NCBI GenBank assembly: GCA_020437045.1
Contig: JAGQWV010000378.1
Location: forward strand, 1-11,406
From: Saprospiraceae bacterium
Lineage (GTDB): Bacteria; Bacteroidota; Bacteroidia; Chitinophagales; Saprospiraceae
Reading direction: 5' to 3'
Length of the DNA stretch: 11,406 bases
Each line of letters begins with the position of its first letter. Position 1 is the first letter of the stretch. The position numbers and the translations under genes are program-made. Below, piece by piece: positions 1-6,258 of the stretch. The notes beneath the pieces are model-generated. The model did not search any database, had not been told where the DNA came from, and worked only from the letters and a program-made list of their open reading frames with translations.

Positions 1-308
1 AACAAACAAAATTAAATACTTCTCCCATTCAAAATTAGCAGTACCCACTAAATGTGACCAAGGACCTTTAAAATCTCTAATTTAAAATATTAATTCTCTA
101 TTCTTTTTTTTACCGGAAATATCATCGGCATACTTCCGAGGTAACTTGCCGGAAAGAAATTAGGTTTTACATTACGGAAGCCTTATGACAGTCTAAATCT
201 CTAACATCAGGTCAATTTTATCACATAGAAATGTGCAACAGTATCGATTATTTCCCTGTGGCATATCCAATATTTTGCTACATTGATCTTCAAAATAGAT
301 TTATAAAA
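1..308. other. AT-rich intergenic region upstream of the GH99-like lipoprotein gene
   Basis: I recognise no gene here. The stretch is AT-rich, with poly-A/T tracts at the left edge and around 100-112. Between about 113 and 176 the motif CGGAA or its complement TTCCG occurs four times (ccggaa, ttccg, ccggaa, cggaa), two of them as an inverted pair around 'aggtaacttg'. The decamer AAATCTCTAA occurs at 71-80 and 195-204. These could be regulatory sites for the downstream gene, but nothing identifies a regulator. An ATG at 231 opens the reading frame of the lipoprotein early, but the segment 231-308 is probably leader rather than coding, because a proper signal peptide begins only at 309. Confidence 0.5.
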
Positions 309-1523
309 TTGAAAAATAAAAATTGCGCCAATTCGTATATCCCGAGCTTACTATTGCTCATCTCCATATTAATTCCGGCATGCAATCAACCAGAAAAAAA
401 TTCTGGAGTACAGACAGAGTCAATTCCGGAAAATAAAACTGAATATAATGTTGCTGCCTACATATGGCCTTCCTGTCATCATGACGAACGCTTTGGAGAT
501 ATGTTGTGGCCGGACAAAACCGGCGAATGGGAAATCATTCAAAAAGGAACTCCCCGATTTCCGGGTCATTACCAACCCAAAGTTCCTCTGTGGGGCTATG
601 AAATGGACAATAACCCCAAGGTCATGGAAAAATGGATTGACGCAGCAGTCTCTCATGGAGTAAATACATTCATTTTTGATTGGTATTGGTTTGATGACGG
701 CCCGTTTCTGGAAAGCTCTCTAAACGATGGATTCCTGCAAGCTGCCAACCGGGATAAAATGAATTTTTATCTGATGTGGGCAAATCACGATGTAAAACAA
801 AATTACTGGAATGTCCATAAATACCAGAATGATGACCATCAGCTGTGGGATGGAGCGGTAGATTTAGAAAACTTCAAAATTGTTGCAGACCGGGTCATCA
901 ACAATTATTTTAAACAACCGAATTATTTTAAAATCAATGGTGAACCTGTCTTCTCTATTTTTAGTCTCCAAAATTTGACAGAAGGTTTAGGAGGAATCGA
1001 GCCAACCAGTGAAGCACTGGAATACTTCCGGTCCAAAACGATGGAAGCTGGCTTTCCGGGATTACATCTGCAATTGATCACTTATGGCTTGCCTACCAAA
1101 GAGCGATTGGAAACGCTGGATAAATTAAAAATCACCAGCCTCACCCAATATAATTGGGGTTGGATGAAGGAACCGGATTATATAAAATGGGCGACCCGCG
1201 CTATTGATATCAGAACGCAGTGGGATGAAGCACTCACAATTCCCTTTTTTACCAATGTATCGATCGGTTGGGATGATACACCCCGGTTTCCGGCCAAAGA
1301 TGAAAATGATATTGTTCGATTTAACAAATCGCCACAAAGTTTTGCCGCATTTCTGGAAGAAGCTAAAGCATATTGTGACCGGCATCCCGAACAACCGAAA
1401 TTAATCACTATTTTTTCCTGGAATGAATGGATTGAAGGTGGTTACCTACTTCCGGATATGAAATATGGATATGAGTATTTACAGAAGGTAAGAGACGTCC
1501 TGGATGGAACTTTTGAAAAATAA
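309..1523 (+). CDS. GH99/WbsX-like lipoprotein (glycoside hydrolase family 99-like domain)
   Basis: The protein is predicted to be an envelope lipoprotein with a GH99-like TIM-barrel domain of the WbsX type, a family linked to polysaccharide handling. The exact substrate and even hydrolase versus transferase activity are unknown. A TTG start at 309 gives 404 residues beginning with a textbook lipoprotein signal: basic LKNKN, a hydrophobic run SLLLLISILIPA, and lipobox Cys25. The in-frame ATG at 231 would place 26 extra non-signal residues in front, so I prefer TTG. Family-like features are the N-terminal strand AAYIWPSCHHDERFG (about 50-63), FDWYWFDDGPFLE (about 123-135), TNVSIGWDDTPRFP in the second half, and the C-terminal FSWNEWIEGGYLLPD with Glu373 and Glu376. 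The length fits a single-domain member. There is no nearby SusC/SusD or other sugar gene, so it is not an obvious polysaccharide-utilisation locus. Family call confident, activity uncertain. Confidence 0.85.
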   Translation: MKNKNCANSYIPSLLLLISILIPACNQPEKNSGVQTESIPENKTEYNVAAYIWPSCHHDERFGDMLWPDKTGEWEIIQKGTPRFPGHYQPKVPLWGYEMDNNPKVMEKWIDAAVSHGVNTFIFDWYWFDDGPFLESSLNDGFLQAANRDKMNFYLMWANHDVKQNYWNVHKYQNDDHQLWDGAVDLENFKIVADRVINNYFKQPNYFKINGEPVFSIFSLQNLTEGLGGIEPTSEALEYFRSKTMEAGFPGLHLQLITYGLPTKERLETLDKLKITSLTQYNWGWMKEPDYIKWATRAIDIRTQWDEALTIPFFTNVSIGWDDTPRFPAKDENDIVRFNKSPQSFAAFLEEAKAYCDRHPEQPKLITIFSWNEWIEGGYLLPDMKYGYEYLQKVRDVLDGTFEK

Positions 1524-1525
1524 AT

Positions 1526-1587
1526 GGTTCTTATTCACTTTTTGATTGACATCTAAAAAAGATTAAAAAGGTTCTTATTCATTTTTT
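1526..1587 (+). repeat. 18-bp direct repeat pair, 44-bp period
   Basis: GGTTCTTATTCA followed by a pyrimidine and TTTTT occurs at 1526-1543 and again at 1570-1587, with one mismatch in 18 (C versus T at the thirteenth base). The distance between copies is 44 bp, and the first copy overlaps the start of the 29-bp block at 1541-1569. The arrangement looks like a short insertion or slippage event just after the GH99-like stop codon. Confidence 0.8.
1541..1569 (-). repeat. 29-bp direct repeat, downstream copy (VOC leader plus codons MSIK)
   Basis: This block is identical over 29 bp to 2227-2255. Read on the minus strand, it contains the T-rich leader, an ATG (1552-1550) and codons for Met-Ser-Ile-Lys, exactly as at the start of the VOC gene. 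Here the frame continues for only one Lys before TGA. It is therefore a truncated duplicate of the VOC gene's start region, lying beyond that gene's 3' end in the same orientation. Confidence 0.9.
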
Positions 1588-1643
1588 TTAGCGGGTAATT
1601 GAAAAAAACTTACCAAGACTAAGATACCTAGTTGTAGTTTTTC

Positions 1644-1680
1644 GCTTTTTGCTTGATCAAAAAGCTGGCAAAAAATCAAG
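1644..1680. repeat. Hairpin plus CAAAAAATCAAG, resembling a dispersed Bacteroidota repeat
   Basis: GCTTTTTG (1644-1651) and CAAAAAGC (1658-1665) form a perfect 8-bp stem with the loop CTTGAT, followed by CAAAAAATCAAG (1669-1680). The loop CTTGAT can instead pair with ATCAAG at 1675-1680, and TTTTTGC with GCAAAAA, so two exclusive folds are possible. From memory, this TTTTTGCTTGATCAAAAA...CAAAAAATCAAG signature recurs in intergenic DNA of many Bacteroidota genomes. The family assignment rests on recollection, not on a search. Confidence 0.55.
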
Positions 1681-1824
1681 CCCGTTAATAATAACTTAAC
1701 ACCCTGTACGCTTTTGGCATCCTCGCGCAATCAGCGTCGTTCGGTCAGCTTTTATATAGTTCTTTTTTCTTCATTCTAAAGGGTGGAGTGGCTGAAAATC
1801 AAATCCTTTAGGAGTATATTTCTC

Positions 1825-1841
1825 TTCTTCCTTAGGAAGAA
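1825..1841 (-). terminator. Weak hairpin downstream of the VOC gene
   Basis: TTCTTCC (1825-1831) and GGAAGAA (1835-1841) form a 7-bp stem with a 3-nt loop, starting 11 nt beyond the VOC stop codon on the minus strand. No clear U-tract follows, so this is at best a weak terminator or a 3'-end stabilising hairpin. Confidence 0.25.
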
Positions 1842-1851
1842 TCTCCATCGT

Positions 1852-2238
1852 TTACAATGGGTATCCTATTTCCCAAACGTGACCAAAAGGATCTTTTAGT
1901 TTTCCTATTCGCCAAAATTCCTCTGTGGTCATTGGGCAAATTACCTGGGCACCAAATTGGATGGCTCTTTCAAAAAAAACATCGGCATTTTTTGTCGATA
2001 AAATGATTCTTACCGGGGTACCCTTTACCGTCTCTGGCGAAAAGTTTCCATTTTCCGGTTCTTCATCTCCAAGCCAAAAGTCAGCTCCGTCAATGGCTAT
2101 ATTGGCCATCAATTTTCCTTCTTCCAGATCAAATCTCTTCAGCACACTTGCATTAAAGGTTCTTTGGTAAAAGCTCAGCGCATCCGTAGCTTTTGTAACC
2201 GTAAGAAATGGAGTGATCGCGGTAGATTTGATTGACAT
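1852..2238 (-). CDS. VOC-superfamily protein (PhnB/glyoxalase-like)
   Basis: This 128-residue cytosolic protein belongs to the vicinal-oxygen-chelate fold, in the PhnB/YdhE-like subgroup that is usually annotated as glyoxalase or bleomycin-resistance-like. Seen in the sequence are the N-terminal beta-alpha-beta start ITPFLTVTKATDALSFYQRTF, the mid-protein FWLGDEEPENG, the second module VRIILSTKNADVFFERAIQFGA, and the typical ending KDPFGHVWEIGYPL. Activity and metal use cannot be read from this. It is last in the minus-strand run, 134 bp after the amidohydrolase, so co-transcription is possible but unproven. The start is fixed by the ATG at 2238. The leader and first four codons lie in a 29-bp sequence that is duplicated beyond the gene's 3' end (1541-1569), so the whole gene sits between direct repeats. 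No Shine-Dalgarno is visible; a T-rich tract precedes the ATG. Confidence 0.87.
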   Translation of the reverse strand: MSIKSTAITPFLTVTKATDALSFYQRTFNASVLKRFDLEEGKLMANIAIDGADFWLGDEEPENGNFSPETVKGTPVRIILSTKNADVFFERAIQFGAQVICPMTTEEFWRIGKLKDPFGHVWEIGYPL

Positions 2239-2255
2239 CTAAAAAAGATTAAAAA
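2227..2255 (-). repeat. 29-bp direct repeat, VOC start-site copy
   Basis: This is the intact partner of the block at 1541-1569 and spans the VOC leader, its ATG (2238-2236) and the first codons. The copies are 686 bp apart (start to start), so homologous recombination or slippage between them would remove exactly one copy plus the VOC gene. Confidence 0.9.
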
Positions 2256-2372
2256 ATGTTAAACGTCAAAAGCTTTCCTTTTTGCTTTCTGATATGGTCA
2301 GGATGTTGGGATGTAAAATTTTGGAGATCTATATCTCACTTCCATGGCATGTCTACCTTTTGTTTAACGGCC

Positions 2373-4112
2373 TCATTCCTTTTCCACAAAATAGACTTTT
2401 ACTATTTTATTATTTTCGATCTTGTAAATAGCGACAGCCTCCAAATAATCGACTCCCGGAATTCCGGTAATTCGCTCCTGATCAATGACGGTATTACCTG
2501 AAACAATCCTATCGACAATTTCCACATGCAAATCCGGGATCTTGGCAAACCAATCCTCGTAACCGGGTCTGATGTTCGCCTTTCCCTTGTCTGTCAGCGT
2601 ATTCGGAAAAGCATATAACTCAACATCTTCAGCATATGGAGCTAAAAACGCCTCCATATTTCTGGCATTATACCCATTTACCTGTTTTTGAACCAGGTCT
2701 GCGGGAGTTTCCATTATAATGGAATCCACTGGCAGCATATATCCATCTTTGATGACCAATTCAAGATCTTTGATGGCGTTGATATCTTCCAGAGGATTAC
2801 TGCTCAGTACTATTAGATCAGCACTTTTTCCGATATCTATACTTCCCAATTCCTTTTCTTTTCCGATGGCTTTGGCCGCATTAATCGTGGAAGCAGTGAG
2901 CAATTCAAGATTGGACATCCCCGATTTTTGCATCGCGGATATTTCCTCAAAAAAAGAAGAGCCGTGTAGCGTTCCGATATTCCCGGCATCTGTACCCGTA
3001 GAAATAGAGATACCTTCTTCACGAAGCAACTTTAAGTTTTCCAATTTGATACTATCCTGGATCATACCTTCCTCCAGGATCTTTGGCAGATAGGGTTTTA
3101 ATTGCTCAAATATATTCCCCGGAGGAAAATGTCTGGAGTCAAATAAAGAACCCAATGTCACGGGATTCGCAAAATTAAAATCCTCATCTGAAAAGGATGT
3201 ATTCTGAACAAAGGCCTTATTGTAATTGCCCGAGACTACCAGTGTTGGTATATATGTCACGTTATTTTCGCGAATTAAGGCTATGAAATCTTCGTCAACG
3301 GGATCGTCAATACTATGGACGAGAATATCGGCACCGGCTTTTACAGCTAGCTTGGCCGTATTTAATTCTGTTGCATGGACGGCGACTTTAAGTCCATGAT
3401 GATGGCTTTCTTCAATGGTTGCAGCCACTATATCATAGGTTGATTCTGCCGTCTGCGTCGGTAAAGTAATATACCATATCTTAATAAAGTCCGGATGATA
3501 GGGTATTTCTTTCCGGACCAGCGATCTGGCCTCGTCTGCCGAATGAACTTTTATAATCGGCGAATCTTCAATCTGAAATTCTTCTGGCTGATAGGTAGAA
3601 ATCAATGGCCCGGTCAGGAAAATGTTGGGATAGCCGATCGTATTATGAAAGGTGTCCCGAATATTAAAATTATAAAACGGACCGCCCATATCGATGACTG
3701 AAGTGATCCCGCAACGTAGATATCGCTTCAGCAGATCTCCTGCATTTTCTCTTAACCAGGATATTTCCTGTTCGTAAGATCGATAAGCAGTTAAATTAAT
3801 GACATCTGGTCTTGTATAAATACCACCAGATTGAAAAAGATGAATATGGGCATCAATCAATCCTGGGATTAACCATTTTGAGGTACCGTCCAATTCTTTG
3901 ACACCGGTATCATTTTCCAGATGATCACTGATATCTCGAATTATGCCGCCCTCGATAAAAACATCTGCTTTCCTAACTCCTCCATCCAGGACATTAACGA
4001 CGGAAATATCCCGGATCATTAAATCATTCACCTGGGCAAAACCTATACTAAAAGTCCACGATAGGAGCATTAGCAAAGGATAAAGTACCTTAATTTTTAC
4101 GGTTTCAATCAT
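2373..4112 (-). CDS. Exported amidohydrolase fused to an NTF2/SnoaL-like domain
   Basis: This 579-residue metal-dependent amidohydrolase is predicted to be exported. The N-terminus has a Sec signal (hydrophobic LYPLLMLLSWTFSIGFA, probable cleavage after Ala26). The hydrolase domain (about 30-460) follows the imidazolonepropionase/prolidase-like exported branch. It has HIH at His89/His91, a candidate bridging lysine at Lys211 (DFIKIW), His246 (VAVHATE), His266 (ILVHSID) and Asp375 (STGTDAG), a full metal-site set. It ends with ADLIVLSSNPLEDI and a strand KDGYMLP. Residues about 470-579 add a separate module (VNGYNARNMEAFLAPYAEDV ... VAIYKIENNKIVKVYFVEKE) that reads as a complete NTF2-like/SnoaL-like alpha+beta cone. 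The substrate is unknown; peptides, lactams or cyclic amides are typical for the family. It lies 163 bp after the HNL-type cupin on the same strand; that gap may hold its own promoter, although I found no perfect TAnnTTTG. Confidence 0.9.
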   Translation of the reverse strand: MIETVKIKVLYPLLMLLSWTFSIGFAQVNDLMIRDISVVNVLDGGVRKADVFIEGGIIRDISDHLENDTGVKELDGTSKWLIPGLIDAHIHLFQSGGIYTRPDVINLTAYRSYEQEISWLRENAGDLLKRYLRCGITSVIDMGGPFYNFNIRDTFHNTIGYPNIFLTGPLISTYQPEEFQIEDSPIIKVHSADEARSLVRKEIPYHPDFIKIWYITLPTQTAESTYDIVAATIEESHHHGLKVAVHATELNTAKLAVKAGADILVHSIDDPVDEDFIALIRENNVTYIPTLVVSGNYNKAFVQNTSFSDEDFNFANPVTLGSLFDSRHFPPGNIFEQLKPYLPKILEEGMIQDSIKLENLKLLREEGISISTGTDAGNIGTLHGSSFFEEISAMQKSGMSNLELLTASTINAAKAIGKEKELGSIDIGKSADLIVLSSNPLEDINAIKDLELVIKDGYMLPVDSIIMETPADLVQKQVNGYNARNMEAFLAPYAEDVELYAFPNTLTDKGKANIRPGYEDWFAKIPDLHVEIVDRIVSGNTVIDQERITGIPGVDYLEAVAIYKIENNKIVKVYFVEKE

Positions 4113-4275
4113 AAAGACTCTGTCAGGAATTATCTTTTAATTGACATTACTTTAGTCAAGATACCAAGATTTTTATCAATAAGATACGGTGACCTACAGT
4201 ATCCAAGAATTGCCTAGAACCCAGTCGAGAAAGCAAAGACTCTGGTTGGTGACCGAATTATACTTACCATCCCCG

Positions 4276-4671
4276 TTAATGCGTATACTGTTCTTCCGTA
4301 ACTTTTTCCATCCACGTAACCACGGCACCACCTACTTCCTCCTGAATGGCTATATGGCTCATCGCTTTGGTTAACGATGCGCCATGCCAGTGTTTTTCTC
4401 CAGGAGCAAAATACACAACATCACCGGGTTGGACTGTTTCTATAGCGCTGCCAGCCTTTTGAATCCAGCCTAAACCTGACAAGATAATCAGCGTCTGCCC
4501 GGCGGGATGGGTATGCCAGGCCGTTCTTGCTCCCGGTTCAAAAGTTACTATTGCTCCCGAAGCCACTGTGTTCTCCTGCTTGGGAAAAAGAGGATCGATT
4601 CGCACGGAGCCGGTAAACCAAGCATCAGGGCCTGGTGCAGAAGCCTGCTCACCATTTCTTATAATCAACAT
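4276..4671 (-). CDS. Cupin of the (R)-mandelonitrile lyase (GtHNL) type
   Basis: This is a single-domain, metal-binding bacterial cupin of 131 residues with no signal peptide, so cytosolic. It closely resembles the characterised manganese-dependent hydroxynitrile lyase of Granulicella tundricola, as I remember it: same length, the same opening [12 protein letters not shown], and the same end [10 protein letters not shown]. The metal ligands occupy the same numbers (His53 and His55 in [10 protein letters not shown], Gln59, His94 in EKHWHG). The active-site positions engineered in that enzyme (Ala40, Val42, Gln110) are also the native residues here. The known reaction is reversible cleavage of aromatic cyanohydrins to aldehyde and HCN, but many genomic homologues probably act on something else. 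It lies 50 bp after the aldo/keto reductase on the same strand and likely shares its transcript. A carbonyl product or substrate shared with that reductase is an inference. Confidence 0.88.
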   Translation of the reverse strand: MLIIRNGEQASAPGPDAWFTGSVRIDPLFPKQENTVASGAIVTFEPGARTAWHTHPAGQTLIILSGLGWIQKAGSAIETVQPGDVVYFAPGEKHWHGASLTKAMSHIAIQEEVGGAVVTWMEKVTEEQYTH

Positions 4672-4721
4672 AGTTATTATCTATTTTAAAATTTATATGA
4701 TTAGAATTCCGATGAAATGAT

Positions 4722-5582
4722 TCACACTCCTGAATACACAGGAAAAATACTGGCCTCGCCATAATCCATGATCGGAGCCATATTTTTTAATATTTCCATG
4801 TCATCATCGGAAATGCTAAAATCCAATTGGGCATTATTACGCATGTGATCGGGATTAGCCGTTTTTGGCAATGGTAAAAGTCCCAGTTGAAGGTCATAAC
4901 GTATACTTAATTGAGGTATAGACACATGATACTTTTCAGCCATCCGGGCTATTATTTCATTTTTAAATAATTCGCCATGACCTATGGGAGAATAAGCTTC
5001 CACGAGAATATCATGTTGCTGACAGAAGCGAATGAGTGATTCAGGTGTATTACTTATATGCGCTAAAATTTGGTTTACCATGGGCTTTACCGTACAGGTT
5101 TCCAAAATGTTTAGAATATCGTTTTCTTCAAAATTAGAAAGTCCGATGGCTTTAAGTTTACCTGCTTTATAAGCTTCTTCCAATGCCTTCCAGGCTTGCC
5201 TGTTTCCCGCAAAATAACGGTCATCTCCCTGATACTTCATCCAGGGTTTAGGACTATGAATAATCATCAGATCGATATAGTCCAGCCCTAATATTTGTAA
5301 AGATCGATCGATAGCATCATGTGCTTCTGCATACGATTTCACTTCTGCGGCCAGCTTAGTCGTGACAAATAGAGTCTCTCTCTTTACTCCACTATCTCTC
5401 ACACCCCGACCCACGCCTTCTTCATTTTGATAGGCCTGGGCGGTATCAATATGACGATATCCAATTTTAACCGCCTCTTTGACCGCATCAACAACTTTAT
5501 CATTTTCGATAAACCATGTACCAAGTCCTATCTTTGGAATTTTCACTCCATTGTAAAGTTTATAATCCTCTTCTAAAATCAT
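4722..5582 (-). CDS. Aldo/keto reductase (AKR5-like)
   Basis: This 286-residue cytosolic NAD(P)H-dependent carbonyl reductase has the (beta/alpha)8 fold, close to the 2,5-diketo-gluconate reductase group. The complete catalytic tetrad is visible: Asp46 and Tyr51 in GYRHIDTAQAY, Lys76 in VTTKL, and His109 in IDLMIIHSP. Other family marks are the opening LYNGVKIPKIGLGTW, IGLSNFEENDI, EAYSPIGHG, and the cofactor-binding segment LPLPKTANPDHMRNN. The usual QIEFHP stretch is altered to NQILAHISN, in the region lining the substrate pocket. The length is normal. It sits between two cupins of the mandelonitrile-lyase type (76 bp after the lipoprotein cupin, 50 bp before the cytosolic one), which suggests that an aldehyde or ketone links the three. 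The natural substrate cannot be told. Confidence 0.93.
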   Translation of the reverse strand: MILEEDYKLYNGVKIPKIGLGTWFIENDKVVDAVKEAVKIGYRHIDTAQAYQNEEGVGRGVRDSGVKRETLFVTTKLAAEVKSYAEAHDAIDRSLQILGLDYIDLMIIHSPKPWMKYQGDDRYFAGNRQAWKALEEAYKAGKLKAIGLSNFEENDILNILETCTVKPMVNQILAHISNTPESLIRFCQQHDILVEAYSPIGHGELFKNEIIARMAEKYHVSIPQLSIRYDLQLGLLPLPKTANPDHMRNNAQLDFSISDDDMEILKNMAPIMDYGEASIFPVYSGV

Positions 5583-5658
5583 GACTTTTATTTTAATTTA
5601 ATTTTTTGGGCAGCTCTTCCAGATAGATCCACCGCTTAATATTTTTAAAATTTTTTAA

Positions 5659-6168
5659 TTAGTTTTCATATTCCTGATCAGTAACAGCTGCCTGCCAATC
5701 GACAATTCCTCTGTCTATATTCGGCACAATGTAGATCTGTTGCAGGCCTGCATCTGCACTGGCTCCATGCCAATGAAGGACATTAGGTGGACATTGCACC
5801 ACATCTCCCTTTTTAATCCTCTGCTTCGGCTCTCCTTCGATTTGATGGTAACCCACTCCATCCGTAATGATTAAGATCTGACCACCGGGGTGCGTATGCC
5901 AATTGGTCCTTGCTCCGGCTTTAAAATACACATTGCCAGAAACGGTGTTATAAATGGAGTCCAGTGAAAATCCGAAGTGAAATGCCTCACCGGTAAATAA
6001 TTCAGTCGACCCTCTTTGTCCCAAAGGAAAAATGAATGACAAAACGTCAGGATCCTGCTCGGGTACACGGCTATATTTCTGCACGTCACCTGGTTGGCAA
6101 GACAATAAGGCAATCACCACCGATAAAACACTCACAAAGCTGCTGATCTTTAATTCACCTTTTTTCAT
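5659..6168 (-). CDS. Lipoprotein cupin, mandelonitrile-lyase/carboxymuconolactone-decarboxylase-associated type
   Basis: This 169-residue protein is a second cupin of the same family as the one at 4276-4671, here carrying a lipoprotein signal: MKKGELK, hydrophobic SFVSVLSVVIALLS, then lipobox Cys24. It is therefore predicted to sit on the envelope facing the periplasm or surface. Metal-binding residues are intact: His91 and His93 in TNWHTHPGGQ, Gln97, and His132 in PPNVLHWHGAS. The family ending VDWQAAVTDQEYEN is present. It is the first gene of the minus-strand run, divergent from the AraC regulator 90 bp away, so it is the likeliest direct target. A perfect TAnnTTTG box ends 4 nt before its ATG. 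Homologues are often found fused to, or beside, carboxymuconolactone decarboxylase domains; none is present here. The substrate is unknown. Confidence 0.88.
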   Translation of the reverse strand: MKKGELKISSFVSVLSVVIALLSCQPGDVQKYSRVPEQDPDVLSFIFPLGQRGSTELFTGEAFHFGFSLDSIYNTVSGNVYFKAGARTNWHTHPGGQILIITDGVGYHQIEGEPKQRIKKGDVVQCPPNVLHWHGASADAGLQQIYIVPNIDRGIVDWQAAVTDQEYEN

Positions 6169-6172
6169 GATA

Positions 6173-6180
6173 CAAATTTA
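6173..6180 (-). promoter_or_regulatory. Bacteroidota -7 box (TAAATTTG) for the lipoprotein cupin gene
   Basis: Read on the minus strand, TAAATTTG matches the Bacteroidota consensus TAnnTTTG exactly and ends 4 nt (TATC) before the ATG at 6168. A TTG at 6198-6196, 15 bp further upstream, could be a short-spaced -33 element; the usual spacing is nearer 19-21. The transcript would start at or near the start codon, giving a leaderless or almost leaderless mRNA. Confidence 0.55.
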
Positions 6181-6204
6181 GGGAGCAACCATGCGCAATA
6201 TGTA

Positions 6205-6236
6205 ACATATTTCACTGTAATAATATCACATATTAC
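6205..6236. promoter_or_regulatory. Candidate AraC-type operator in the divergent promoter region
   Basis: ACATATT occurs as a direct repeat at 6205-6211 and 6228-6234, with a 23-bp period, about two helical turns. Overlapping it is a perfect inverted repeat GTAATA (6217-6222) and TATTAC (6231-6236). The position in the 90-bp gap between the regulator and its divergent neighbour fits a shared control site. The assignment as the regulator's own site is an inference. Confidence 0.4.
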
Positions 6237-6258
6237 GTATTTTGTCCTTTATAGACCC

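Larger units (their letters stand above)
1524..1851. other. Repeat-rich intergenic region between convergent genes
   Basis: This 328-bp region separates the 3' ends of the GH99-like gene (plus strand) and the VOC gene (minus strand). I see no gene in it. It holds an 18-bp near-identical direct repeat, a 29-bp copy of the VOC gene's leader, and a hairpin followed by CAAAAAATCAAG; all are listed separately. The stretch 1681-1780 has no open frame of note. Its mixture of a Gln/Leu-less, GC-richer patch (about 1705-1745) within AT-rich DNA fits a decayed dispersed repeat. Confidence 0.6.

Noticed and set aside
2256..2501. Small plus-strand frame beginning in the VOC leader repeat
   Set aside because: Phe/Cys/Trp-rich translation running into the antisense of the amidohydrolase end; no family likeness.
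2719..3093. Plus-strand open frame of 124 codons opposite the amidohydrolase
   Set aside because: A Ser/Leu-rich antisense shadow of the metal-site region of a well-supported gene.
4188..4254. GGTGACC direct repeats (4188-4194, 4248-4254) and the AAAGACTCTG repeat (4113-4122, 4235-4244) in the cupin-amidohydrolase gap
   Set aside because: Short matches in a 160-bp gap can arise by chance; no palindrome or box ties them to a promoter.
4276..6168. Calling the cluster a cyanogenesis or cyanide-detoxification operon
   Set aside because: No HCN synthase, nitrilase, rhodanese or cyanide hydratase is present; the cupin family alone does not prove a cyanohydrin substrate.
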